Shown here piece after piece: positions 1-9,300 of a stretch of DNA of 64,000 nucleotides. The notes beneath the pieces were generated by a model. The model ran no database searches and was not told the DNA's origin. It saw only the letters and a program-made list of their open reading frames with translations. The stretch is from contig CAYTMI010000003.1 in the NCBI GenBank assembly GCA_964438865.1, positions 189,913 to 253,912 of the forward strand, given 5' to 3'. Each line of letters opens with the position of its first letter. The first letter of the stretch is position 1. The DNA is from G016234445 sp964438865. GTDB taxonomy: Bacteria; Chloroflexota; Dehalococcoidia; Tepidiformales; Tepidiformaceae. Made by a program: the position numbers and the translations under genes.

Positions 1-998
1 ATCGTCACGTCCGCTTCCTCGAAGGTGACGCCGGAGCGGCCGATGATGGCGCTGATTCGTCCCCAGTTCGGGTCGGCGCCATGGACAGCGCTCTTGAGCA
101 GATAGGACGTGGTGAGGAGGCGGGCAAGGCTCCGGGCCTCGGACTCGGAAGCCGCGCCAGTGACGTTCGCTTCGATCATCCGGGTGGAGCCTTCGCCGTC
201 ACGGGCGATCTCCCGGGCGAGGTGGATGCACATCGCCTGGAGCGCGGCGCGGAACTCCCCGGCCAGCGGCGAACTGGCCTCCAGCGCGCCCGGCTGGCCC
301 GCGGCATCGCGGGCGAAGAGGAGGACGGTGTCGCTGGGGCTGGTGTCGGTGTCGATGGCCACCATGTTGAAGGACCGGTCGACCGCGGCGCGCAGTTCGG
401 CCTCGAGGAAGCCACTCTCGACCGGGGCGTCGGTCGTGAGATAGGCGAGCATCGTTGCCATGTTCGGGTGGATCATCGCGGCGCCCTTGCAGCAGCCGCC
501 CAGGGTGTAGGGGCCGAAACGGATTGAGCCGTGTTTCGGCCGCGTGTCGGTGGTCATGATCGCGCGGCTGAAATCGGGGCCGCCGTCATGGGAGAGCGTG
601 ATCGCGCTGACCCCGGCGGCGATCTTGTCCATCGGGAGGTACTGGCCGATGACGCCGGTGCTGCCGACAAGCACGTCCCCGGGCGCCAGGCCGAGTTTGG
701 CGGCGACAAGAGCGGCCATCTCGCGCGCGTCGGCGATGCCCCGGGCGCCGGTGCTGGAATTGGCGCAACCTGAATTGACGACCACCGCGCGGGCACGGGC
801 GCCGGCCAGGTGCTCGACATTCACCTCGACGGCGGCCGAGCGGAAACGGTTCTGCGTGAAGGTGGCTGCGACAACGCAGGGGAAGTCAGCAACGAGGATC
901 CCAAGGTCGAGCTTCCCTTCGCCGTAGGTCTTGATCCCGGCGAACGCGGCGCCAGCACGGAAGCCCGGCGTGGTGGTGACGTTGCCCGAGGGGTCCAT
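1..998 (-). CDS. argJ: Bifunctional glutamate N-acetyltransferase / amino-acid N-acetyltransferase ArgJ (3' end outside window)
   Basis: ArgJ moves the acetyl group from N-acetylornithine to glutamate, closing the cyclic arginine pathway. I read it on the minus strand from the ATG at 998, eight bases after the argC stop, so the two genes are probably translationally coupled. Visible motifs are NSGCAN near residue 70, STGVIG of the oxyanion-hole region, and KGAAMIHPNMATML. The last contains the Ala-Thr bond that ArgJ proteins cleave in themselves, leaving Thr as the nucleophile. The frame is open to base 1, so only the last residues are missing. Whether it also uses acetyl-CoA (true bifunctionality) cannot be read from sequence. 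Confidence 0.93.
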   Translation of the reverse strand, partial: MDPSGNVTTTPGFRAGAAFAGIKTYGEGKLDLGILVADFPCVVAATFTQNRFRSAAVEVNVEHLAGARARAVVVNSGCANSSTGARGIADAREMAALVAAKLGLAPGDVLVGSTGVIGQYLPMDKIAAGVSAITLSHDGGPDFSRAIMTTDTRPKHGSIRFGPYTLGGCCKGAAMIHPNMATMLAYLTTDAPVESGFLEAELRAAVDRSFNMVAIDTDTSPSDTVLLFARDAAGQPGALEASSPLAGEFRAALQAMCIHLAREIARDGEGSTRMIEANVTGAASESEARSLARLLTTSYLLKSAVHGADPNWGRISAIIGRSGVTFEEADVT

Positions 999-1006
999 CT
1001 CCGGGC

Positions 1007-2032
1007 TCACGGGTAGACCGCCGGGAAGTCGAGGCCGGCGGTCTGCTCGAGGCCCATCATCAGGTTCATGTTCTCGATGGCCTGCCCGGCGGCGCCCTTC
1101 ACCAGGTTGTCGAGGACGCCGATGGCGACGAGCATCCCGTTCCGCCGGTCGACTTCCGGCGAGACGAGGCACATGTTGCTGCCCAGGGTGTGCTTCGTGT
1201 GAGGCGGGGCGACGCTGACCGCGGTAAAGGGCGCGTCCTTGTAGAACTCGCGGTAGATCTCGAGCACCTCCTCGCGGCTGACGTCGCGCGTGAGGGGCGC
1301 GTAGCAGGTGGCGTGGATGCCGCGGGTCATCGGGACGAGGTGGGGGACCAAGGTGACCCGCGGGGCCGGCGCTTCGCTGAGAGCCGCGAGTTCCTGCGCG
1401 ATCTCCGGCTGGTGGTTGTGGTTCGCTACCTTGTAGGCGGAGACGTCTTCGTTGGCCTCGCTGTAGCCATAGCTGCCGCCACTGCCCCTGCCGGCGCCCG
1501 AAATGCCCGACTTGGCGTCGATCACGATGGCGGGCCCAGTCAAGCCGGCCGCAACGGCGGGGGCCAGCGCAAGGATCGATGCGGCGGGATAGCAGCCGGG
1601 ATTCGCAACCAGTTTCGCGCCTCGGATCCGGTCGCGGTTCAGTTCAGGGAGGCCGTAGACAGCGCCGGCGAGAAGGTCGGGCGCCGGGTGGGGCTGCCCG
1701 AACCACTCCTGGAAGGCGGCGGGGTCACGGAGCCGGAAGTCGGCCGCGATGTCGACGACGGGGATGCCCTTGCGGACGAAGGGCTCGCAGGCAACGGCGC
1801 TGGCCGCGGTGGGAAGCGCTGACAGGACGATGTCGACCTCGGTCTCGATCTCCCCGGTGATCAGGAGGTCGCGGTAACAGGCGAGGTGCGGGAAGGCTTC
1901 GCCCAGCTTCTTCCCGGCGAGCGAGCGGCCGGTGATCGCCGTCAGCTTTGCACCCGGGTGATTCCAGAGCAGCCGGGCCGCTTCCATGCCGGCAAAGCCG
2001 GTGACGTTGATGACACCCACGCGTACGGTCAT
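1007..2032 (-). CDS. argC: N-acetyl-gamma-glutamyl-phosphate reductase ArgC
   Basis: ArgC performs the NADPH-dependent reduction of N-acetylglutamyl phosphate, the third step of arginine synthesis, in the cytosol. The 341-residue product begins MTVRVGVINVTGFAGME, a Rossmann nucleotide-binding start. The catalytic cysteine lies in VANPGCYPA at about residue 147. An in-frame ATG at 2068 exists, but the extra twelve residues do not look like family sequence, so I start at 2032. It is followed at once by argJ, and the argC-argJ order is the usual arginine operon core. Confidence 0.94.
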   Translation of the reverse strand: MTVRVGVINVTGFAGMEAARLLWNHPGAKLTAITGRSLAGKKLGEAFPHLACYRDLLITGEIETEVDIVLSALPTAASAVACEPFVRKGIPVVDIAADFRLRDPAAFQEWFGQPHPAPDLLAGAVYGLPELNRDRIRGAKLVANPGCYPAASILALAPAVAAGLTGPAIVIDAKSGISGAGRGSGGSYGYSEANEDVSAYKVANHNHQPEIAQELAALSEAPAPRVTLVPHLVPMTRGIHATCYAPLTRDVSREEVLEIYREFYKDAPFTAVSVAPPHTKHTLGSNMCLVSPEVDRRNGMLVAIGVLDNLVKGAAGQAIENMNLMMGLEQTAGLDFPAVYP

Positions 2033-2137
2033 GGGGGCATTGTCGCCCGGGCAGGGGTAGCAAGCCAACGGAATCTACGGGTTCGGGTTCTGTGAACTGG
2101 AGCACAAACCCTGATTTCGCCATTACGAGCGCTCGCG

Positions 2138-2143
2138 TAGGAT
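2138..2143 (+). promoter_or_regulatory. Leaderless-type -10 box TAGGAT for the small ORF at 2151
   Basis: TAGGAT is followed by seven bases and then the ATG at 2151. This is the same arrangement as at many genes in this window. No convincing -35 is visible. Confidence 0.4.
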
Positions 2144-2150
2144 AGAAGGA

Positions 2151-2216
2151 ATGCTTCGCTGCGACGCCTGTGCCACGTCCCGCCATGTGCGCGTCTGCTG
2201 CACTCACCCGGGATAG
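2151..2216 (+). CDS. Possible 21-residue Cys-rich leader peptide
   Basis: A short frame reads MLRCDACATS at its start and ends VCCTHPG. Four of 21 residues are Cys, two of them adjacent, and two are His. A TAGGAT box sits seven bases before its ATG, and its stop lies six bases before the ATG of the next gene (the MBL hydrolase), which has no Shine-Dalgarno of its own. That layout suggests a leaderless leader peptide with termination-reinitiation, possibly sensing charged tRNA-Cys. It could also be chance. No homology is claimed. Confidence 0.35.
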   Translation: MLRCDACATSRHVRVCCTHPG

Positions 2217-2222
2217 ACATTC

Positions 2223-2954
2223 ATGCCTTCACTCGATCTCGCATTCATCGGTAGCGGCAACGCGTTCATGCCAGGCGGCCTCTGCTGCAACGGCTTCGTC
2301 GTCAACGAACGCTACCTCTTCGAAGCGCCCCCCCAGACGCTGATGTCCCTGTCCAAGCTCAAGATCGACCCCAACGAACTCGACGCCGTCGTCCTCAGCC
2401 ACCACCACGGGGACCACTTCCTCGGGTTGCCGTTCCTCCTCCTGCACTGGCGCTGGCGGGGGCGCACCCGCCCGGTGACCATCGTGGGCCCGAAGAACAC
2501 CCAGGCGCTTGCGACCCGCATCGCCGAGGACGTCTTCCCCGGGGTGCTCGGGGAAGGGTTCGAAATCAACTGGGTGGAAGCGCCGGTTGGCCGCTGTGTC
2601 CACCTTGGCGACCTCACGGTCGAGGCGGTGGAGGTCCAGCACGACCACCTCCTCAGCGAGACGCTCGGATTCAAGGCAAGGATCAACGGCCGCCACTTCG
2701 GCTACACCGGCGACTCGATGCTTTGCGAAAGCGTGCTCGACCTGGCCCGGACCTCCGAGATTCTGATCAGTGAATGCGCCTCACGCGACCTGAAAGTGCC
2801 GGTGCACATGAACCTGGTCGACGACATTCCCCTGGTCCGGGAGGCCATGGCGCCCGAGGCCCGCCTGCTCCTCACCCACATCTCCCCGGACGTGACGTCG
2901 AACGGCCTCCCGAACACTCTGGTGGCCGAAGACTTCAAGCGCTACCGCCTCTAG
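2223..2954 (+). CDS. MBL-fold metallo-hydrolase (RNase Z-like family)
   Basis: This 243-residue metallo-beta-lactamase-fold hydrolase carries the metal signature SHHHGDH at residues 59-65. It has the later family features YTGDS and a C-terminal LLLTHISPD that should supply the last His ligand. The N-terminus LAFIGSGNAFMPGG resembles the FLGSGDAFGSGG start of the second MBL gene at 23287, so the two are paralogues of one subfamily. The fold is typical of a cytosolic binuclear Zn or Fe enzyme, but the substrate is unknown. The ATG follows a 21-codon frame by six bases and lacks a ribosome-binding site. Confidence 0.85.
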   Translation: MPSLDLAFIGSGNAFMPGGLCCNGFVVNERYLFEAPPQTLMSLSKLKIDPNELDAVVLSHHHGDHFLGLPFLLLHWRWRGRTRPVTIVGPKNTQALATRIAEDVFPGVLGEGFEINWVEAPVGRCVHLGDLTVEAVEVQHDHLLSETLGFKARINGRHFGYTGDSMLCESVLDLARTSEILISECASRDLKVPVHMNLVDDIPLVREAMAPEARLLLTHISPDVTSNGLPNTLVAEDFKRYRL

Positions 2955-2987
2955 GCCCGACCGTTTTCGCTCCTGAGTGTGCACCGG

Positions 2988-2993
2988 TAGAAT
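2988..2993 (+). promoter_or_regulatory. Possible -10 box TAGAAT before thiolase-like gene A
   Basis: TAGAAT differs from TATAAT at one position and lies 22 bases before the ATG at 3016. The gene also has a strong GAAGGAG ribosome site, so a conventional leader is expected here. No clear -35 is visible. Confidence 0.35.
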
Positions 2994-3015
2994 CGGGCAC
3001 ATCGAAGGAGTTTCC

Positions 3016-4206
3016 ATGGCTCACCCTCTCCGGAACGCAGGGGCCATCACCGGCCTCGGGATCACGCCCATGGGGCGCATCTACGGCAAATCGGCGACCG
3101 AGTTCGCCGCAGACGCCGTCCGGGCCGCAATCGCCGATTCGGGCCTGAAGCACGACCAGATCGACGGACTGCTCGTGAACGCCGGCATCACCGGGAACAT
3201 CGGCGGCGGCATCTCCCTTGGCCTCCAGAACTACCTCGGCCTGAAGAACCTGCGGCTGCTGAACCACATGAACGCGGCCGGCTCCACGGCGGCACAGATG
3301 GTCCAGTACGCGACGATGACGATCGCGAACGGCATGGCGCGCCACGTCGTCTGCGTCTTCGCTGATGCGCCCCTGACCGAAGGGTCGAAGACCGGCGCCG
3401 CCTATGGGGGGGCGGCGAGGATGGCAGCCCGTCCGCGGGGGATGGCCGGCCTCTACGCGGCGGCCGGGTACTTCGGCGCAAACACGGGCTACGCGCTCGC
3501 CGCCCAGCGCCACATGGCCCTCTACGGGACGAAGCAAGACCACTTGGGGATCATCGCAGTCGGGCAGCGGCAGTGGGCGACCATGAACCCGATGGCCCAG
3601 ATGCGGGAGCCGATCACGCTGGAGGACTACCACGCCTCGCGCTGGGTCATCGAGCCGCTCCACCTGCTCGACTGCTGTCTCGTCTCGAACGGCGCCGTCG
3701 CGGTCATCGTCAGCAGCGCCGAAGATGCGAAATCGATGGCCCAGCCACCGGTCTACATCCGGGGGATGGGGCAGGGCCATCCCGGCGACACCGGCCGGGC
3801 CGGAAACGACATGGAGACCGAGAGCGGCGCGAAAATCGCAGCGAAGACGGCCTTCGGCATGGCCGGGATTGGCCCCGGCGACGTCACCCAGTGCCAGCTC
3901 TACGACTGCTACACCTACACGGTGCTGGTCACACTGGAAGACTACGGGTTCTGCAAGAAGGGCGAGGGAGGACCGTTCGTGGAGGATGGCAAGCTTGGCC
4001 CGGGCGGGTCGTTGCCCACGAACACGGGCGGCGGCGAACTCTCCGCCTACTACATGTGGGGGATGACCCCCCTCAGCGAAGCCGTCATCCAGGGCCGGGG
4101 CCACGGGGGCGAACGCCAGGCCAAGAACGACGTGATCCTGTCCACCGGCAACGGTGGCACCCTCGCCTACCACGGGGCGCTGATTCTCAGCCCCCACGCG
4201 AACTGA
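3016..4206 (+). CDS. Thiolase-like protein A (lipid-transfer protein/Ltp2 type)
   Basis: This is a 396-residue protein of the thiolase superfamily, SCP-x/lipid-transfer branch. The start at 3016 is fixed by GAAGGAG six bases upstream. At the position of the thiolase nucleophile the sequence is NHMNAAGSTAAQM, with no Cys, and the usual C-terminal GHP histidine motif is replaced by SAYYMWGM. LYDCYTYT and a GEGG segment, typical of the Ltp2 group, are present. Family knowledge: such proteins with a DUF35 partner can act as retro-aldolases in steroid side-chain degradation rather than as thiolases. The next gene, nine bases on, is exactly such a partner. A CoA-ester substrate is inferred. Confidence 0.85.
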   Translation: MAHPLRNAGAITGLGITPMGRIYGKSATEFAADAVRAAIADSGLKHDQIDGLLVNAGITGNIGGGISLGLQNYLGLKNLRLLNHMNAAGSTAAQMVQYATMTIANGMARHVVCVFADAPLTEGSKTGAAYGGAARMAARPRGMAGLYAAAGYFGANTGYALAAQRHMALYGTKQDHLGIIAVGQRQWATMNPMAQMREPITLEDYHASRWVIEPLHLLDCCLVSNGAVAVIVSSAEDAKSMAQPPVYIRGMGQGHPGDTGRAGNDMETESGAKIAAKTAFGMAGIGPGDVTQCQLYDCYTYTVLVTLEDYGFCKKGEGGPFVEDGKLGPGGSLPTNTGGGELSAYYMWGMTPLSEAVIQGRGHGGERQAKNDVILSTGNGGTLAYHGALILSPHAN

Positions 4207-4214
4207 GGCCGGCC

Positions 4215-4622
4215 ATGACGCAACCTCCGCTGGTAACAAAGCCGCTCCCGGAAGCGGATGCCGCATCGAGGCCGTTCTGGGATGGCGCGATGGAAGGCCG
4301 CCTCATGCTCATGCGCTGCGCCGACTGCCAGGCCTGGCGCCTGCCCTCGCGCCGCCACTGCGACCAGTGCCTCTCCGATAACTACACGTGGGAACAGGCG
4401 AGCGGGCGCGGCGTCGTCCGGACCTTCGGGGTCATGCACCAGAAGTACCACCCGGCCTTCGAAGTGCCTTACAACGTGACGATCGTCGAGCTGGCGGAGG
4501 GTCCGAGAATCACGACGAACCTGATTGGCATCAGCAACGCCGACATCCGCGTGGGAATGCCGGTTGTCGTCGAATGGGAGCGCCACAGCGACGTCGCGTT
4601 GCCGAAATTCCGCCCGGCCTGA
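4215..4622 (+). CDS. Zn-ribbon/OB-fold DUF35 protein A, partner of thiolase-like protein A
   Basis: This 135-residue protein has an N-terminal zinc ribbon (C35-x2-C38, C49-x2-C52) followed by an OB-fold region, the standard DUF35 layout. The sequence TKPLPEADAASRPFWDG matches the family's N-terminal helix. Proteins of this kind bind thiolase-like subunits and help hold the acyl-CoA. The gene starts eight bases after the thiolase-like stop, so co-expression and complex formation are likely. A second, separate copy of the same gene pair lies at 37816-39438. Confidence 0.87.
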   Translation: MTQPPLVTKPLPEADAASRPFWDGAMEGRLMLMRCADCQAWRLPSRRHCDQCLSDNYTWEQASGRGVVRTFGVMHQKYHPAFEVPYNVTIVELAEGPRITTNLIGISNADIRVGMPVVVEWERHSDVALPKFRPA

Positions 4623-4729
4623 ACCTGCGACAGGAGTTGTCGCCGCTTTACCGGCGGTTATGACGAGTGTTCGCTCTTAACACTTGACGGGTGGTTATAC
4701 TGCGGGCGGCGAGTGAGGGTGTGCGAGGC

Positions 4730-5122
4730 ATGGACGACGCGTCCGCCTTCGGTCTGGTCTTGTGGACGACGGATATCCCGGCGCTGGCTGGCTTTCTGCA
4801 GCAGGCAGCGGGGATGACGGTGGTGGAACTGCACCCCGGCTACGCGTCGCTGCGCGCGGGCGCCACCAGCATCGCCCTCCACGCAGACGAAAGCTACCGC
4901 GGACACCCCTGGTACGACGCCCTCCACCGCGAAGGTGCAGCCCGCGGCATCGGCGCCGAACTCCGGGTGCAGGTCGCTGATGTAGCAGCCGCCTACGCCA
5001 CGGCGCTCCGCCTGGGCGGCCTGGCCGTCCAGCCCCCCTACGACGACGACGGTGTCCGCGAATGCCAGGTGATGGGGCCGGACGGCTACCTCATCTCGCT
5101 CTGGTGCCAGGTGGATGGGTAG
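4730..5122 (+). CDS. VOC-family (glyoxalase/bleomycin-resistance fold) protein
   Basis: The 130-residue product shows one VOC repeat pair: FGLVLWTTDIPALAGFL at the start, then YASLRAGATSIALH, and near the end GPDGYLISLWCQVDG. VOC proteins are small metal-dependent lyases, isomerases, dioxygenases or drug-binding proteins, and nothing here picks one. I start at 4730 because the product then begins at the first strand of the fold. An upstream GTG at 4691 would add an unlikely 13-residue tail. It stands alone on the plus strand. Confidence 0.75.
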   Translation: MDDASAFGLVLWTTDIPALAGFLQQAAGMTVVELHPGYASLRAGATSIALHADESYRGHPWYDALHREGAARGIGAELRVQVADVAAAYATALRLGGLAVQPPYDDDGVRECQVMGPDGYLISLWCQVDG

Positions 5123-5217
5123 GTTCATTACCTGAAATTGACAATCTGTATTCGGATCGCCCCGCAGGTGTGATACGGTATTTGTGAAACTTCGCACAAC
5201 CAAGGGAGGTATCGCGA

Positions 5218-5412
5218 ATGTATCACGACTATTCAACCACCAGGACGCTCCAGTTTTCCGGCGAACCGTCGGAATTGGCCAAGGCCCGGGAACTGCTTGC
5301 AAACGAGTCGCGCAAGCCGAAGACGCAACGCCCGGACCGCCAGCGGGCGGCCGTGGAACCGCGTGCCTCGCAGATCGACCCGCGCCCGACCCAGTTCCTC
5401 TACATCGCCTGA
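5218..5412 (+). CDS. Small basic protein, unknown function
   Basis: A 64-residue frame starts at ATG 5218 behind a clear AAGGGAGG ribosome site. It reads MYHDYSTTRTLQFSGEPSE, then a Lys/Arg/Gln-rich middle, and ends TQFLYIA. It is charged, has no membrane segment or Cys, and is probably partly disordered. The good ribosome site and the hairpin terminator 28 bases after its stop support a real gene. I do not recognise a family. Confidence 0.6.
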   Translation: MYHDYSTTRTLQFSGEPSELAKARELLANESRKPKTQRPDRQRAAVEPRASQIDPRPTQFLYIA

Positions 5413-5439
5413 CACCACTTCAGCCACCAACCAACCAGG

Positions 5440-5459
5440 CGGCCCTCTTCGGAGGGCCG
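5440..5459. terminator. Hairpin terminator with TTCG loop
   Basis: A perfect stem CGGCCCTC / GAGGGCCG closes a TTCG tetraloop and is followed by GTCTTGCG. It lies between the small plus-strand gene ending at 5412 and the minus-strand SDR gene ending at 5476, so it may serve both directions. The T-run is weak. Confidence 0.6.
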
Positions 5460-5475
5460 TCTTGCGTTGCGGGGC

Positions 5476-6264
5476 CTACCAGGCCGTCCACCCGCCATCG
5501 ACGACGAGCGTATGGCCGGTGACGTAGCTGCTGGCGTCGCTGGCGAGGAAGATGACGGCCCCTGCCAGTTCGTGCGGCTGGCCCCAGCGTCCCATCGGCG
5601 TGCGTTCGGTGATGAAGTGCTGGCGCTCAGGGTCTTCGAAGAGCGGCCGGGTCAGTTCGGTTTCGAAGTAGGTGGGGGCAATGGCGTTCACCTGGACCCC
5701 ATGCGGCGCCCATTCGAGGGCAAGGACCTTCGTCAGCTGTTCGATCGCGCCCTTGGAACTGGCGTACGCAGCCTGGTTGGGGAGAGCGACGCGCCCCATG
5801 ATGCTCGAGATGTTGATGACCTTGCCGGAGCCACGGGCGACCATGTGGCGGCCCACCGCCCGGGCGCAGAGGAAGTAGCCTTCGAGGTTGGTGCGAAGGA
5901 CCTGCTGGTATTCGTCCGTCGAAAGCTCAAGCACCGGCTTACGGATGTTCATGCCGGCGTTGTTCACGAGGATATCGACCTGGCCGAGGCCTGCGATCGC
6001 TTCGCCTGCCAGCCGTTCGCAGTCGGCTTCGGAGGTGATGTCGGCGGGGGCCGCTTCGGCGCGGCGGCCGAGCGCCCGGATCTCGTCCCGCACGGACTCG
6101 ATCTCAGGGGCGGTCCGGCTGCTGACCACGATGTCCGCGCCGGCGGCCGCGAGCGCAAGCGCCATGACGCGGCCAAGCCCGCGGCCGGCGCCGGGGACCA
6201 CAGCTACCCTGCCGGTGAGGTCGAAAAATCGCGTGCCGAGTAGCGCAGGGCGGTCCACAGGCAC
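5476..6264 (-). CDS. SDR-family oxidoreductase
   Basis: A classical short-chain dehydrogenase/reductase of 262 residues. The cofactor loop is PGAGRGLG, with Pro where the family usually has Thr. NNAG, a catalytic Ser in NISSIMG and the YASSK active-site pair are all present, and the C-terminus VTGHTLVVDGGWTAW is typical of 3-oxoacyl-ACP/gluconate-type SDRs. It should be a cytosolic NAD(P)H-dependent alcohol/ketone oxidoreductase with unknown substrate. GTG 6264 is used as start. It lies alone between the exporter operon and the terminator at 5440. Confidence 0.88.
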   Translation of the reverse strand: MPVDRPALLGTRFFDLTGRVAVVPGAGRGLGRVMALALAAAGADIVVSSRTAPEIESVRDEIRALGRRAEAAPADITSEADCERLAGEAIAGLGQVDILVNNAGMNIRKPVLELSTDEYQQVLRTNLEGYFLCARAVGRHMVARGSGKVINISSIMGRVALPNQAAYASSKGAIEQLTKVLALEWAPHGVQVNAIAPTYFETELTRPLFEDPERQHFITERTPMGRWGQPHELAGAVIFLASDASSYVTGHTLVVDGGWTAW

Positions 6265-6306
6265 AGTCCACCGGCTCGGCTTGGCCCGGGCAGCCCTCGC
6301 GGGGGG

Positions 6307-9300
6307 CTACTCGTAGCGCAGCGCCTCGGCGATGGGGACGCGAGAGGCGGCCCGGGCCGGCAGGAACGTCATCACCATCGACGCCGCGAATGCGACGGCG
6401 GAGACGCCGATCACCTGCGCCCACGGAATGACGAAGTCGACCCCCTTCGACTCCTCGGCGATGTCGCCGCTGGTGAAGAGCACCCAGCTGAGGGAGAGCC
6501 CCAGCGTGAGGCCAAGGAAGATTCCCGAGAGCGCCACGAACCCGGACTCGAAAAGGAAACTGAGCGCGACCATGCTGCGCTGGTAGCCGATGGCGCGGAG
6601 CATGCCGATCTGTTGCCGCCGTTCGACCACGGCCCGGGACGCGACCACGCCCAGCGCGGCAATGCCGACGATCAGGCCCAGTCCCATGAAACCCTGAAAC
6701 ACGAGCATGAAGGCGTTCTGGACCGCCTGCTGGTCGTCGATGATCTTCTTGAGGGACTCCCCGGAGGCCTGGGGGAGGCTGCTTTCCATCTGCTTCGCGA
6801 ACGCCTCGGCGTCGACGCCCGGTCGCAGGGCGAAGTAGAACGACTGACCGCGCGAGGCGGGGTAGGTCTCCACCAGGGTCGACCGCTGGAGGATGATTCC
6901 GGGCCAGAAGATGTCCGCCGCGTCCTTCATCTGACCGATGACGGTGACGGTGGTCTCTGTGCCGGTGCCGGGATCGCGGAGGCGAATGGCGAAAGGCTCG
7001 AAGCTATCGGTGAGAGGATCGAGGGACAGAAGGCCCCCCTCCACCGGCGGGCCAAAGTGGTCCATCGCGGCGGTCACGCTGGCGTTGAGGATGGCGACCT
7101 TCGGGTCACGGGCGAGCGCATCCCAGACGTCGCGGTCGGTGGCGTACCCCGCCGCGCGGAACGTCAGGGGGAGGGTCGTGGTCGCAATGAATGCGTCGTC
7201 GACGCCGATGAACGTGTACCGGCTGAAATCGCGGATCACGCCGTCCTCATCCTTCTTGCGATCGAGGTTTTCGATTTCGGCTTCGAATGGATAGGCATAG
7301 CGGTTTTCGGCCGCTGCCACGACGTCGCCAGGGTTGGCGCCAGAGTCTCGGATGGCAGCCTCGATTTCCTCGATCGGGTTGTTGCTGTTCACCAGGAGCT
7401 GCGCGTCGAAGCCGCCGAGGCTGTCGTCGTTGAGGAAGATCTGCGAGAAGTTGCTGTTGAGGGTCGCGTTCACGACGAGAGCGAACATGATCAGGCCGAT
7501 CATGGCCATCGTCATGCCCGTGCGGAACCGGGAGGTAAGGGGATAGGCGACGCCCGTCTTGATCGCGGGGGTGATGCGGCCGAAGCGCGAACCAAGCCTC
7601 GCGACCAGGGGAAGGACGATGTCGGCGTTGTAGACCACGATGAAGACGCCGCACGCGACCATCACCAGGCCGCTCAGGAAGAACATCTCGATGTCGCCGT
7701 TGAGTTCGCCGGTGAGCCACTCGAGCTTCCCGGAGGGGGCGATGTACCAGAAGGCGAGCAGGGCGCCGCTGGTGGCCGTGAACGAGAGGCGCTGGGCGAC
7801 GTGGAAGTAGTAGAGGGTGACCGCCACCCAGAAGACGAGGAGGGAGATGCCGAGCATGAAAAAGAACTGGCCGTTGTGCTGGAGCCCGCCGTAGAGGAGG
7901 GCGATCCCGGTGATGCCCAGCGCAGACCCTGCGCCGGCCGCCCACGGTATGCGGGCGCGCGCGTCCTGGAGGAGGACGAGGACGAACCCGAGCGGCGGGA
8001 TAGCCACGCCGGCAAAGGGCATCCACCCGGGCAGGCCGTGGGGTTTGTGATCACGGGTCACGCGCACCAGGAACAACGCAAGGCAGTACCACGGGAGGAT
8101 CAGGAACCAGCCGATGACGGGGATGGCGAGACCCGTGATCCACGGCCATCGAGGTGGCCCTTCCGCGATCCTGCTCCCGGATGGCTGGGCGAAGTTCGAG
8201 CCGCGCAGCACGTAGAACCACGGGCTAATCAGCCCGATCAGTACGAAGCTGCCACCAAGTGCGAAACCGATGGGGCCGAAGAAGAACAGCGAAACCCCAA
8301 GGGGCACTCCCATGACGATGACGCCGTTGAGGAGACCACGGTGGTAGCCCATGAACGTCGCGTCTTCCGGGTTCACCGGGTGGCTTTCGGGAAGGTCGCG
8401 GATAGCCGAGACGATGTTGAGACGGCTCGCCCGCCAGGACGAGATGAAGATGACGATGAAGGTCGCGATCACGCCCAGGCAGAAGGCGGTGACGATGCCC
8501 CGCGGCGTGAACGAGACGTTGAGGGAGAGTCCGAGGTCCTCGCTGGCGCTGGCCTGGAGGATGCCGATCATCGCGTAGGTCACGCCCACACCTGCCAGGA
8601 GACCGACGAGAGCGGCGCCGAGGTCGTAGCCCATGCCCTCGGCGAGGAAGCTCTCCACAAGCTGGGCGCGCTTCGCCCCAACCGCCCGCGCCATGCCCAT
8701 CTCCGGTTTCCGTTCGGCTGCCAGCATCACGAAGATGAGGAAGATGAGGAGGATGCCGGCCGCGATGGAGAAGAGCCCCAGCACGATGAAGAACGTCGTG
8801 AAGACGGAGCCGAAGAACTCCGCGAGCGCCACACCGTCCTTCTTGAACGGGTCCACCTTGTAGGGGCGGCCTTCGAGTGCCGCTTCAAGGCTGTCGACGG
8901 CCGCATCCGAGCGGTCCACGCCGCTCTTGACCCCGCCGTGGTTCGACACCCAGACGCTGTCGGCGTTCTCACCCTTGCCCGTGAGCTGGCTGAGGAAGCC
9001 GAACTCGACGGCCGCGCCCTGCCGGTAGGAGGTGTCGAAACTGCCGCTGAGGATGGTGTTGGGCACGATCGCCTTCACGGTGAGTTCGACTGGCTGCAGC
9101 TGATAGAAGACGCGGACGGTGTGGCCCACCTTTGCGTCGATCTGGTCTGCGAGCTCTTCGTTGACCGCGATCTCGTTCGCTCCCAGCTCCACCGGTCGGC
9201 CTCGCGTGTCCTTGAGACCGCCGAGCGCGGCGGCGTCCTCTGGCCGGTAGGCGACGAGCCTGGCGGAGAACTCGTTCAGGCGGGTGTCGACGTTCTGGAC

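Noticed and set aside
3016..4206. Acetyl-CoA C-acetyltransferase (true thiolase) label
   Set aside because: The nucleophilic Cys and the GHP His are absent, so a thiolase reaction is not supported.
2935..4266. Minus-strand open frame opposite thiolase-like gene A
   Set aside because: The plus strand has a recognised family with a good ribosome site; the minus frame is low-complexity His/Arg/Val.
4684..4701. TTGACG and TATACT before the VOC gene
   Set aside because: Only six bases separate them, so they cannot be a -35/-10 pair; TATACT alone is 28 bases from the start and has no partner.
5138..5143. TTGACA upstream of the small gene at 5218
   Set aside because: No -10 at 16-18 bases.
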